Below, in pieces: positions 50,566 through 58,909 of a stretch of DNA of 64,000 bases. The notes beneath the pieces are model-generated. The model saw only the letters and a program-made list of their open reading frames with translations. It searched no databases and was not told the origin of the DNA. The number at the start of each line of letters is the position of its first letter. Position 1 is the stretch's first letter. Source of the DNA: Kribbella antibiotica (lineage in GTDB: Bacteria; Actinomycetota; Actinomycetes; Propionibacteriales; Kribbellaceae); contig NZ_SMKX01000021.1 of the NCBI RefSeq assembly GCF_004349055.1, positions 22,461 through 86,460 of the forward strand, written 5' to 3'. The position numbers and the translations under genes are program-made.

Positions 50566-52326
50566 TTACGGCTGCTTCAGGTACAGCGACGTGAACTCGG
50601 GCATGCCCTGGGTCATGTCGTTGACAGCGTGACCGATGTTCTTACCGACCGGGAAGGCACTCGCCGAGTAGTACAGCGGAACCAGCGGCAGGTGATCCTG
50701 CATGATCTTCTTGTCGATCTTCGACCATTCCTTCAGCTGCGCGTTCGGGTCGAGATCGGCGACACGGTCGATCTCGGCGTCGAGCGCCTTGTCCTGGAGC
50801 TGACCGATGCTGTTGCCCAGCTCGATCGCGTCGGACTTGAACAGCACCGGGAACCAGCTGGTACCCGACGGCCAGTCCGAGCACCATCCGGCCGGGGTCT
50901 TGCCCATGTTGACCGGAGCGTTCTGGTCACCGGTCAGGGTCCGGATCTTGGCCTTCGGCACACCGGTGGCCTTGACCTTGAAGCCGGCCTTCTCGTAGAC
51001 CTGCGTCCGCAGTTGGTTGACCTGCGTGGCGATCGGGTCGTCGTTGGAGAAGTACCAGGACAGCTCGAAGCCGGACTTGCCCAGCTTCTCCAGCTCCGCC
51101 TTGACCTCGGCCGCGACGGCCGGGTCCTCAGCACCCTTACCAAGGCCGTTCATGCCCGGCAGTTCGTACTTCTCGTAGCCCGGGACGGCCGGCGGCAGGA
51201 TCGTCGAGGCCGGGAACGAGCTGTCCGGAGCCTGGCCGGAGACCTTGCGCCAGGAGTCGAACGGGAAGGACTTGACGATCAGCTTGCGGACCTCGATCGG
51301 GATCTTCCGGGTGTCCATCGGCCAGGTGATCGTGCAAGGACCGGGGCCCTTGACCAGCTGACTCGGGTCCTTCAGTTCCGGGTAGAGGCTGACATCCAGG
51401 TTGCTGTAGTTCAGCGCGCTGGCGTCCGGTCCGGCCGAGGCCAGGACCTGCCGCTGCACCTTGATGGTGTCCTGAGCGAACTTGAAGTCGAACTTGTCCG
51501 GGTACTGGTAACGCACCGGGTCGGTGTTCGGGTCCCAGTTCGGGTTCTTGGTCAGCTTGAGCTGGCTGCCCGCGGTGTACGACTCGACCTGGTACGGGCC
51601 GGTCGCCATCGGCTTCTGCTCGTAGTTCTTCTTGGTGTCCTTCGCCTGCGGGATCGGCGTGAACATCGGGAACGCCGCGTAGTACGGAAGGTCGTTGAAC
51701 TTCTTGTCCAGGTGGATGATCAGCGTGGACTCGTCCGGCGTCTCGACGCCGGCGTAGTTCTCGCCGCCCTGGGTGTACGGGCCCTTGTACTTGCCGCCGT
51801 CCTTGAAGAACTGCAGTTGGTACGTCGGTCCGGAGGAGAACAGATCGTGCGCGAACGAGCGCTTGATCGAGTACGCGTAGTCGGCTGCCTTGACCGGCGT
51901 GCCGTCCATGTACTTGATGCCCTGCTTGAGCTTGAAGGTCCAGGTCAGGCCGTCCTCGGACGGCGTACCCAGGTCTTCTGCCAGGTCGGGAACCAGGACC
52001 GGCTTGCCGGTCTTCTCGTCCAGCTTGTACTGGGTCAGCGCCCGGTACATCAGCTTGCCGATCTGGTTGCCGTCGACGTAGTAGATGTCGGTCGGGTCGA
52101 AGGTGTCCGGCGTGACGTCCGAGAGGACAGTGATGGTGCCGCCGGACTTGGCGCCCTCGATGGGCTTCGCCGGTCCCTTGGCCGTCGCGTCGGTCGCCTT
52201 CTCCTGCGCGCCACCCACGTTGCCGCCGCCGGTGTTGTTGCTACCACTGTTCGACGACGGGCTGCCGCAGGCCACAGCGGCCAGCATGACCGTCGCCGCC
52301 ACCGCGGTGATCCGTTTCCACTGCAT
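50566..52326 (-). CDS. Peptide ABC transporter substrate-binding lipoprotein (SBP family 5)
   Basis: A 586-residue secreted lipoprotein. A lipid-attachment signal (MQWKRITAVAATVMLAAVAC, Cys20) is followed by a Ser/Asn/Gly-rich linker (about 22-40) and then the family 5 binding domain, with typical segments LVPDLAEDLGTPSEDGLTWTFKL (about 110-132) and ATGPYQVESY (about 240-249). It catches peptides outside the membrane and delivers them to the OppB/OppC-type permeases. It is the second gene of the operon, 41 bases after the OppC-type permease. Ligand preference is unknown. Confidence 0.93.
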   Translation of the reverse strand: MQWKRITAVAATVMLAAVACGSPSSNSGSNNTGGGNVGGAQEKATDATAKGPAKPIEGAKSGGTITVLSDVTPDTFDPTDIYYVDGNQIGKLMYRALTQYKLDEKTGKPVLVPDLAEDLGTPSEDGLTWTFKLKQGIKYMDGTPVKAADYAYSIKRSFAHDLFSSGPTYQLQFFKDGGKYKGPYTQGGENYAGVETPDESTLIIHLDKKFNDLPYYAAFPMFTPIPQAKDTKKNYEQKPMATGPYQVESYTAGSQLKLTKNPNWDPNTDPVRYQYPDKFDFKFAQDTIKVQRQVLASAGPDASALNYSNLDVSLYPELKDPSQLVKGPGPCTITWPMDTRKIPIEVRKLIVKSFPFDSWRKVSGQAPDSSFPASTILPPAVPGYEKYELPGMNGLGKGAEDPAVAAEVKAELEKLGKSGFELSWYFSNDDPIATQVNQLRTQVYEKAGFKVKATGVPKAKIRTLTGDQNAPVNMGKTPAGWCSDWPSGTSWFPVLFKSDAIELGNSIGQLQDKALDAEIDRVADLDPNAQLKEWSKIDKKIMQDHLPLVPLYYSASAFPVGKNIGHAVNDMTQGMPEFTSLYLKQP

Positions 52327-52367
52327 GGTTGTGTTTCTCCTTTTCTGCCGCGAGGGGCAACGCCGGG

Positions 52368-53375
52368 CTACCGGCGGGTCTTCGGGTCGAAGGCGTCGCG
52401 GACCGCGTCGCCCAGCAGCGCGAGTGCGAGCACCAGGATGGTGATGCCCAGCACCGGCAGCCAGAGATAGATCGGGTCGGCCTTGAACCAGTTCGTGGCG
52501 GTGGCGATCGTCTGGCCCCAGGACGGGACCGGCTCGATCAGGCCAACACCGAGGAACGACAATCCGGCCTCTGCAGTGACATATGCGGGCAGTGCCAGCG
52601 AGGCCGAGATGACGATGGGTGCCACCAGGTTCGGCAGCAGTTCCTTGAAGAGCACTTGCCGCGTCGGCACCCCGATCGCCTTGGCAGCCAGCACGAACTC
52701 GCGTTCGCGCAGGGACAGCACCTCGCCCCGGATGATCCGGGCCAGTCCGGCCCAGCCGAAGAACGACAGCACGAAGATCAGCACGAAGAATCTGATCTGG
52801 GCCTGTTCCGCCGGGGTGAGGTTGAACGAACCGCCGCGCAACTGCTCGACGATCGGCACCATCGCGATCGCGAAGAGCAAGTACGGCAGGCTCAGCACGA
52901 AGTCGATGACCCAGGAGATGATCCGGTCGACCCAGCCGCCGAGGAAGCCGGCCAGCAGCCCCATGACGACACCGATCACGGTACCGCTGACCGTCGCGAT
53001 GAACGCGATGATCAGCGACGGGCGGGCGCCATACACCCAGCGGGCGAAGTTGTCGCGACCGGTCTTCGGCTCGACGCCGAACCAGTGCGCGGGCGTCGGG
53101 CCGTTGACCGGGAAGCCGTAGGCATCAACCAGGTCCGGATTGAAGGTTCCGATGTCGGCCCCCTCGAGCTTGACCAGCAGTGGCGCGAAGACCGCCACCA
53201 AGATGAACAACACCACGATGGTGGCGCAGACGATGGCGACCTTGTCCTTGCGCAGCCGGTCCATCGCGATCCGGGTCGGCGACTTGCCGTGCGCGACACC
53301 TTTGGCCCGCTCGGGCTCCGCAGAGGCCGGGTGGTCCTCGATCCCAACAGTGGAGTCGGGTGACCCAATGCTCAT
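52368..53375 (-). CDS. Peptide ABC transporter permease (OppC/DppC type)
   Basis: A 335-residue permease with an N-terminal hydrophilic tail of about 40 residues, a first membrane segment (about 46-70, IVCATIVVLFILVAVFAPLL) and five more after residue 115. The coupling loop reads REREFVLAAKAIGVPTRQVLFKELLPN (about 218-244). It pairs with the OppB-type permease. It is the first gene of the importer operon, which is the order C-A-B-D-F and not the common A-B-C-D-F. Start ATG at 53375 with a purine-rich GGAGCG before it. Confidence 0.92.
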   Translation of the reverse strand: MSIGSPDSTVGIEDHPASAEPERAKGVAHGKSPTRIAMDRLRKDKVAIVCATIVVLFILVAVFAPLLVKLEGADIGTFNPDLVDAYGFPVNGPTPAHWFGVEPKTGRDNFARWVYGARPSLIIAFIATVSGTVIGVVMGLLAGFLGGWVDRIISWVIDFVLSLPYLLFAIAMVPIVEQLRGGSFNLTPAEQAQIRFFVLIFVLSFFGWAGLARIIRGEVLSLREREFVLAAKAIGVPTRQVLFKELLPNLVAPIVISASLALPAYVTAEAGLSFLGVGLIEPVPSWGQTIATATNWFKADPIYLWLPVLGITILVLALALLGDAVRDAFDPKTRR

Positions 53376-53751
53376 TCGCGCTCCGTCAGCTCTGTCAGCC
53401 GGATGGTTGTGGTGGTCGAAATATCCGGCGCCGGTCTGTAGATCGTGCCGAACATTCGCTGGCCTGGAGGCCCTGCGTCAAATCCCCTTGACACCGGTAA
53501 ACCCCCCAGCCGCGAGTAGCCTGCCTGACACTGTGACACCAAACCAGCGGTGCCCGGCAGCAGTGCACAAATCGTTACCGGAACGGGTACTGGACCGGAA
53601 CATTTGCCCCAAACGGTGACTATCCGCAGTCAATCCTTCGCAAAACGCGTCGGCACAGCACCGACAGTGGCCAATTTGTGCCACAAAATAACAGAATGTA
53701 ATAATTCGGCCGCCTGCGGCGACACCCCCATGACCGCCCTGTGCCGGTCTG
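53376..53751. other. Intergenic region before the peptide importer operon
   Basis: About 376 bases, the longest non-coding stretch in the window. It should hold the importer promoter on the minus strand. The part at 53685-53705 is AT-rich (ACAAAATAACAGAATGTAAT), unusual here. A 93-codon frame (53478-53759) overlaps it but has no ribosome site or family look. No remnant of the missing TPR part of the neighbouring SARP was seen. Confidence 0.5.
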
Positions 53752-55017
53752 TCAGCCACCCGTCGAGGCAGGGTCCGGCCAGGCCACGAGCTCTCGGTGG
53801 GTGGCGTCCTCGAGGCCGAGGATGGGGCGGCGGGAGGTGACGATGACCGCGCCGCCGGCTGGGAGCAGCGAACGCAGCTGGCTGGCGTCGATGGCGTCGT
53901 CGAAAACCAGCAGAGTGGTCTTGTCGGCCAGGCGGCTGCGCAGTAGCGCCGAGCGCTCTTCGAGGGACTCGGGGATCTCGGAGCCCTCGACGCCGAGTGA
54001 GCGGAGGAGCTGGCCGAGGATTGTCTGGGGCGTCAGCCCCTGGCCGTTCACGTCCTGCAGGCGGGCGAACAGCTGGCCGTCGGGGAACGCATCGGCCAGC
54101 CGGTGCCCCAGCCGGACCGCCACCGCCGACTTACCGGTCCCCGCTGCCCCATACAGACAGACAACAGCCGGTACGCCGGCCCGCGGCGTGCCGGTCAGCA
54201 CTTCCGCCAGCTCATCCAGTACGGCGTCCCGCCCGATCAGTAGGCCCACATCCGCCGGGAGCTCCCGCGGGACCGCCGAAGGAACGGTGACGTCCAGGGC
54301 GGAGTCCTGGCGCAGGATGGCGACCTGCAGGTCGCGAACCTCGGCGCCCGGTTCCACACCGAGCTCCTCGTCGAGGCGCCGTACTAGAGAGGTATAGACA
54401 GCCAGCGCGTCCGCCTGGCGGCCGGAACGGTAGAGAGCGAGCATCGAGGCGGCCGCGAAGGTCTCTCGGGTCGGCTGGGCGGCGGTGAGGTCTGCCAGCC
54501 GTGGCAGGAGCTCCTGGTGGTGGCCCAGGGCGAGCTCTGTGGACAGCAGCAACTCCTCCGCTGCCCAGTGCTCCTCTTCTAGTCCTCCGCACAGACGCCG
54601 CCGGACGTCCTCGGTCGTCACGTCGGCCAGCGCAGGGCCGCGCCAGAGGTGCAGAGCGTCGGTCAGCAGCTTGCTGCGCTGATCTAGATCGTCATGACTC
54701 CGCGCCTGCGCCACCAGCGTCCGGTACTGCTCTATGTCAGAGCTACCCGGAGGCGCCTGGATGGCATAGCCCTCCGGCCCACTGGTGAGCTCCACCTCGA
54801 GCACGGTGCGCAGACGCGAGATGTAGACCTGCAGCGCCCGCCGCGGATTGGTGGGCATCTCGTCCGGCCAGAGCAGCTCGATCAGCCGCTGCGCGGCCAC
54901 CGCCTTGCCGGGCTCCAGTAGGAGCACAGCAAGCAGCAGCCGCTCCTGGCGGCGCTTCAGAGTGACCTGATCGCCGCCCGACCAGAGCTGCACCGGTCCG
55001 AGCAGGCGGAATTCCAC
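53752..55017 (-). CDS. SARP regulator truncated within the NB-ARC domain
   Basis: A 421-residue protein starting VEFRLLGPVQLWSGGDQV: winged helix (about 1-92), BTAD (about 95-243), then only the first half of an NB-ARC ATPase with P-loop GAAGTGKSA (about 290-298), LLVFDDAI (Walker B) and VIVTSRRP. It stops at WPDPASTGG, where the full-length neighbours continue into the rest of NB-ARC and the TPR repeats. The wHTH and BTAD are intact, so it can probably still activate transcription like short SARPs, maybe without ligand control. GTG at 55017 aligns with the starts of the other SARPs; an ATG at 55068 would add 17 residues. It is divergent in sequence from the three tandem copies, so it is not a simple recent copy. 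Confidence 0.82.
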   Translation of the reverse strand: MEFRLLGPVQLWSGGDQVTLKRRQERLLLAVLLLEPGKAVAAQRLIELLWPDEMPTNPRRALQVYISRLRTVLEVELTSGPEGYAIQAPPGSSDIEQYRTLVAQARSHDDLDQRSKLLTDALHLWRGPALADVTTEDVRRRLCGGLEEEHWAAEELLLSTELALGHHQELLPRLADLTAAQPTRETFAAASMLALYRSGRQADALAVYTSLVRRLDEELGVEPGAEVRDLQVAILRQDSALDVTVPSAVPRELPADVGLLIGRDAVLDELAEVLTGTPRAGVPAVVCLYGAAGTGKSAVAVRLGHRLADAFPDGQLFARLQDVNGQGLTPQTILGQLLRSLGVEGSEIPESLEERSALLRSRLADKTTLLVFDDAIDASQLRSLLPAGGAVIVTSRRPILGLEDATHRELVAWPDPASTGG

Positions 55018-55122
55018 CGGCTCATGGTAAGCGCCTGGTAACAGCCTCGGCCGACGATCTCGGGACACCCTCCGCCCCGTTGGAAGTAGGCACAGTGGTT
55101 ACCGAATCCTGGGACTGACCTC

Positions 55123-56229
55123 TTACCCCTCGCGAACGTTCACGGTGACGAAGGGTGGCTTGACGACATCAAAGGATTCCTTACGGCCTCTGATGTCGAC
55201 GGTCACCTGGTCACCCTCCTTCACCGCGGCGTCAAGCAATGCGAGCGCAATGCCCTTCTTCAGTGACGGCGAGAACGTTCCCGACGTCACCTCACCCAGT
55301 GCGCCACCGGCGACGTCGAAGACCGACATGTGCGGCCGCGGGATCCCCCGGCCGACTGCCTGCAGGCCGCGAAGGATGCGCGCGGGGCCCGCTTCCTTCT
55401 CGGCTCGCAGCGCGGTGTCACCCCAGAAGTGCTCCTTCTTCCAGCCGACGGCCCAGCCGGACCGGGCCTGCACCGGGCTGATGTCCGGGGAGATGTCCTG
55501 GCCGTGCAGCGGGTAGCCCATCTCGGTGCGCAGCGTGTCTCGCGCGCCCAGACCGGCTGGCACGATGCCGTGCTCCGAGCCGGCTGCCAGCAGCGCGTCG
55601 AACACCGCAACCGCAGCAGCATTCGGTACGACGAGCTCGTATCCCCGCTCGCCCGTATAGCCGGTCCGGCACACCACTACCGGCGTACCGGAGAAGTCTG
55701 CGACGGCGAAGGACATGTAGTCGTGGCCGGTCGGCAGGCCGATGGCTGCGACCACCTCATCGCTGTTGGTGCCCTGGACGGCGAGGATCGCGTAGTCGTC
55801 GTGCGTGTTTTGCACCACAATGCCGTCCGGCGCATCGGCCTGCAGCAGGCGGACCACCTCGGCAGTGTTGGCGGCGTTCGGGATCAGGAAGACATCGTCG
55901 TCGGCATGCAGGTAGGCGATCAGGTCGTCGACCACTCCCCCGCGCTCGTTGCAGCACAGCGTGTACTGCGCCTGGCCCGGGGCGATCCGGCCGAGATCGT
56001 TGCTCAGGCACGCGTTCACATAGGCCGCGGCGCCGGGGCCTTTCACCGTCGCCTTGCCCAGGTGGCTCACATCGAAGACGCCCACCGACGTCCGGACCGC
56101 GGTGTGCTCCGCGACCACGCCGGAGTACTCCAGTGGCATCTCCCAGCCGCCGAACTCGGCGAACTTGGCGCCGAGCGCGACATGGCGCTCGTGCAACGGG
56201 GACTTCTTCAGTTCAGGCGATCCGGTCAT
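55123..56229 (-). CDS. gcvT: Glycine cleavage system T protein (aminomethyltransferase)
   Basis: A 368-residue folate-dependent aminomethyltransferase of normal length. It takes the aminomethyl group from GcvH to tetrahydrofolate. [28 protein letters not shown] (8-35) and GGVVDDLI (97-104, with the folate-contacting Asp101) are typical, as are [19 protein letters not shown] and the C-terminal barrel ([17 protein letters not shown]). ATG at 56229 is used. It stands alone; gcvH and gcvP are not in the window. It is divergent from pepA, with a 98-base promoter region between them. Confidence 0.95.
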   Translation of the reverse strand: MTGSPELKKSPLHERHVALGAKFAEFGGWEMPLEYSGVVAEHTAVRTSVGVFDVSHLGKATVKGPGAAAYVNACLSNDLGRIAPGQAQYTLCCNERGGVVDDLIAYLHADDDVFLIPNAANTAEVVRLLQADAPDGIVVQNTHDDYAILAVQGTNSDEVVAAIGLPTGHDYMSFAVADFSGTPVVVCRTGYTGERGYELVVPNAAAVAVFDALLAAGSEHGIVPAGLGARDTLRTEMGYPLHGQDISPDISPVQARSGWAVGWKKEHFWGDTALRAEKEAGPARILRGLQAVGRGIPRPHMSVFDVAGGALGEVTSGTFSPSLKKGIALALLDAAVKEGDQVTVDIRGRKESFDVVKPPFVTVNVREG

Positions 56230-56327
56230 GGAGGGCAAGCTACCTGACGCGTAGCATGCGAAGGCAGTATTCACGTACCGTCACGACCGGCCATCTGCGC
56301 ACCCGGTCAAGGAGGACTGAGAATTTC

Positions 56328-57821
56328 GTGAGCACCATCACCCTGAGCAAGTCTGATGCGGCCGGTGTCAAAACCGACGCGGTCGTCATCGGCGTGGTCA
56401 AACTCGGCGGCGCCGTCGCACTGCCGGCCGGCACCGAGTCGCTCAACGCCGCGTACGGCGGGCAACTGGTGGAGGTGCTGTCCGGACTGGGCGCCACCGG
56501 GAAGACCGGTGAGGTGACCAAGGTGCCCGGCCCGAAGCCGGGCAAGTCGCCGACCCTGATCGCTGTCGGTCTGGGCGAGGCCCCCGACGGCACGCTGAAG
56601 ACCGAGGACCTGCGGATCGCCGCCGGGACCGCTGTCCGGGCCGCCAAGCTGACCCAGTCCGTCGCCTTCGCCCTGCCGACCCCGGACGCCGAGTGCGTCC
56701 GTGCGGTCGCCGAGGGCGCGTTGCTCGGCCGCTACTCCTTCACCGCCTACAAGTCGGAGAGCTCGGCCGATCAGGCCGGTGCCATCACGGTGCTGACCGA
56801 CGTGGCGCGTACCAAGGAGGCCAAGGCGGCGCTCGAGCGCGCCGAGGTCACCGCCGAGGCGATCCACCTGGTCCGCGACTGGGTGAACACCCCGCCGTCG
56901 GACCTGCACCCGGTCGAGTTCGCCGCGCACGCGGTGAAGCTGGGCAAGGACTACGGCGTCAAGGTCGAGGTGCTCGACGAGAAGGCCCTGGCCAAGGGCG
57001 GGTACGGCGGCATCCTCGGCGTCGGCCAGGGATCCACCAACCCGCCGCGGCTGGTCCGGCTCAGCTACACGCCGAAGAAGCCGGTCACCCATCTGTCGTT
57101 CGTCGGCAAGGGCATCACCTTCGACTCCGGCGGCCTGTCGCTGAAGACCGCCAACGGCATGATCAGCATGAAGTCCGACATGGCCGGCGCCGCCGCCGTG
57201 ATCGGCGCCACGCTGGCGATCGCCAGGCTCGGTCTGCCGGTCCAGATCACCACGTACGCCGCGATGGCCGAGAACATGCCGTCCGGTTCGGCCGCGCGCC
57301 CGTCCGACGTCCTGACCATGTACGGCGGCAAGACCGTCGAGGTGCTGAACACCGACGCCGAAGGCCGGCTCGTGCTCGGCGACGCCCTGGTGCGCGCGTC
57401 CGAGGACCAGCCCGACCTGATCGTCGACGTGGCCACCCTGACCGGGGCCTGTGTCGTTGCCCTGGGCACCAAGGTGGCCGGTGCGTTCTCGAACACCGAC
57501 ACCGCCCGGGACCGGGTCGTGGACGCCGCCGTGGCGGCCGGTGAGCCGATGTGGCCGCTGCCGATCCCGAGCGAGATGCTGGACAAGCTGAAGTCGCACT
57601 CGAAGGTCGCCGACCTGGCCAACATCACCGGAGAGCCCTGGGGCGGCGCGCTCGCCGCCGCCGCGTTCCTCGGCGATTTCGTTGCTGAGGGCATCGACTG
57701 GGTGCACCTCGACGTGGCTGGCCCGGCCTTCAACGACGGCTCCGCTTCCGGCTACACGCCGAACGGTGGCACCGGGTACGCCGTACGGACGCTGATCGAG
57801 CTGGCGACGTCAGCTAGCTGA
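56328..57821 (+). CDS. pepA: Leucyl aminopeptidase (M17)
   Basis: A 497-residue M17 metallopeptidase that removes N-terminal residues from peptides, as a hexamer in the cytoplasm. The N-terminal domain (about 1-170) is variable. The catalytic domain has VGKGITFDSGGLSLK (about 258-272) with metal and catalytic lysines, KSDMAGAAAV, and the family signature NTDAEGRLV (about 341-349). The GTG at 56328 follows GGAGGA, 11 bases upstream. Its 3' end overlaps the convergent cupin gene by 12 bases. Confidence 0.95.
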   Translation: MSTITLSKSDAAGVKTDAVVIGVVKLGGAVALPAGTESLNAAYGGQLVEVLSGLGATGKTGEVTKVPGPKPGKSPTLIAVGLGEAPDGTLKTEDLRIAAGTAVRAAKLTQSVAFALPTPDAECVRAVAEGALLGRYSFTAYKSESSADQAGAITVLTDVARTKEAKAALERAEVTAEAIHLVRDWVNTPPSDLHPVEFAAHAVKLGKDYGVKVEVLDEKALAKGGYGGILGVGQGSTNPPRLVRLSYTPKKPVTHLSFVGKGITFDSGGLSLKTANGMISMKSDMAGAAAVIGATLAIARLGLPVQITTYAAMAENMPSGSAARPSDVLTMYGGKTVEVLNTDAEGRLVLGDALVRASEDQPDLIVDVATLTGACVVALGTKVAGAFSNTDTARDRVVDAAVAAGEPMWPLPIPSEMLDKLKSHSKVADLANITGEPWGGALAAAAFLGDFVAEGIDWVHLDVAGPAFNDGSASGYTPNGGTGYAVRTLIELATSAS

Positions 57822-58136
57822 GTAGCGGATTTCTAGCATCAGACAGCCGTCGGCCGTTGTATACGGGCCGTGCGGCATCCCCGGCGGCCGGCAGGCGTAG
57901 TCGCCGGGGTGGAAGGTCTGCTCGAGGGTGAGGTCGGTCAGTGACCCCTCGAGCAGATACACCTCCTCGACGTACTCGTGCGTGATCACGTCCGCACCTG
58001 ACGTCGTACCGGCCGGCCAACGCGCCAGCCGGGTCAGTGTGCCGTCGGGTGCTGCGCTCAGAACGCGCTGCTCGATCCCGTCGACGGCGGTCCACGGGAT
58101 GTCGCTGGTCGGGTAGAACTCGCGCTCCTCCTTCAC
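57810..58136 (-). CDS. Small cupin-domain protein
   Basis: A 108-residue single-domain cupin. The two cupin motifs are visible: THEYVEEVYLLEGSLTD (about 52-68; the usual first His pair is reduced, with H53 and E56/E57) and FHPGDYACRPPGMPHGPY (about 75-92, with H88 or H89). It resembles ChrR-like cupins that bind metal. Function unknown; it is probably a small catabolic enzyme or sensor of the module it sits in. It overlaps the DUF2848 gene by four bases (58133-58136) and pepA's 3' end by 12. Confidence 0.82.
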   Translation of the reverse strand: MKEEREFYPTSDIPWTAVDGIEQRVLSAAPDGTLTRLARWPAGTTSGADVITHEYVEEVYLLEGSLTDLTLEQTFHPGDYACRPPGMPHGPYTTADGCLMLEIRYSAS

Positions 58137-58816
58137 GACCAGGCTTCGGCGAGCTGCTCGACGCTGTAGACGATCCGGCTGGTCACACCGCGCGGATCGG
58201 TCATCTCAACGCGCCAGGCGTCGGCGAACTGGTCAACCCCGGCGATCATCGGGATCGTGCCGCTGAGCAGGACCGTGCCCGGCACCAGCCGGTCACCGAG
58301 CTCCTTCACCCAGTACGACGGGGGCAGCAGCTGCGCGAGTGTCCCGTCCTGAATGAGCTGTTCGGTGTCACCGTGCCGGACCCAGGCCTTGAGCGTGAAC
58401 TGGTCGAGCTCGTCCTCGATGTCCTTGAGGACCCAGGCGACGTCGCCGAGCACGTCCGGCGCCGACTGCTTGCTCCAGGCAACACCGTGCACCTCGAGTG
58501 CGCGGTCGGTGTGGTCGCAGGCGACCGTCAGCAGCAGGTCGTCGGTGGTGTCGCCGACGACCAGCGCCCACTCGGCCTCGCCGGATGTCTTGGCGTGCGC
58601 CACCTGAACGACCTCCGGCCGGCCCACCAGGGACGCCGACAACGGATAGAGGGTCGGGATCCGGGTCGGCGCCGGGACGCCGAGCTCGGCCAGCTCGTCG
58701 ACGTGGTGCTGAACCTGTTCGGTGTCGCGCCCGGCGTATCCGGCATTCAAGGCGTAGCGGACGGTAATCTCCCGCTCACTGCCGGTGGATAGGGCGAAGT
58801 GCAGCGTCTGACTCAT
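58133..58816 (-). CDS. DUF2848 family protein
   Basis: A 227-residue protein of the DUF2848 type, with MSQTLHFALSTGSEREITVRYALNAGYAGRD at the start, VPAPTRIPTLYPLSASLV (about 49-66) and LVPGTVLLSGTIPMIAGV (about 175-192). The overall pattern (acidic D-x-x-x-D-E helix, then GTVLLSGT) recalls the fumarylacetoacetate hydrolase fold, so a C-C or C-N bond hydrolase is possible (inference). The ATG at 58816 is chosen; the in-frame extension to 58873 would cross the operator. It is the first gene of a two-gene operon with the cupin and divergent from the transporter. Confidence 0.82.
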   Translation of the reverse strand: MSQTLHFALSTGSEREITVRYALNAGYAGRDTEQVQHHVDELAELGVPAPTRIPTLYPLSASLVGRPEVVQVAHAKTSGEAEWALVVGDTTDDLLLTVACDHTDRALEVHGVAWSKQSAPDVLGDVAWVLKDIEDELDQFTLKAWVRHGDTEQLIQDGTLAQLLPPSYWVKELGDRLVPGTVLLSGTIPMIAGVDQFADAWRVEMTDPRGVTSRIVYSVEQLAEAWS

Positions 58817-58861
58817 CGTCGGTCGTCCTCCGATTTTCTGCTCCAAGAGCTTGCGTGAACA

Positions 58862-58875
58862 CGTCGTATACAACG
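58862..58875. promoter_or_regulatory. Probable GntR operator between DUF2848 and the transporter
   Basis: The palindrome CGTCGTATACAACG (one mismatched pair, C65/A72) lies in the 93-base divergent gap. Its core, GTATAC, is repeated next to the start of the GntR gene (60847-60852). FadR/GntR-family proteins bind such short GT-rich palindromes. Both divergent genes could be controlled from here. Confidence 0.55.
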
Positions 58876-58909
58876 AGTATGGAGCAATCCCCCAAGGAGG
58901 TCCACCTCG

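Noticed and set aside
53478..53759. 93-codon minus-strand frame in the gap before the importer operon
   Set aside because: It has no ribosome site or family resemblance and is the only long frame in a gap that should hold a promoter.
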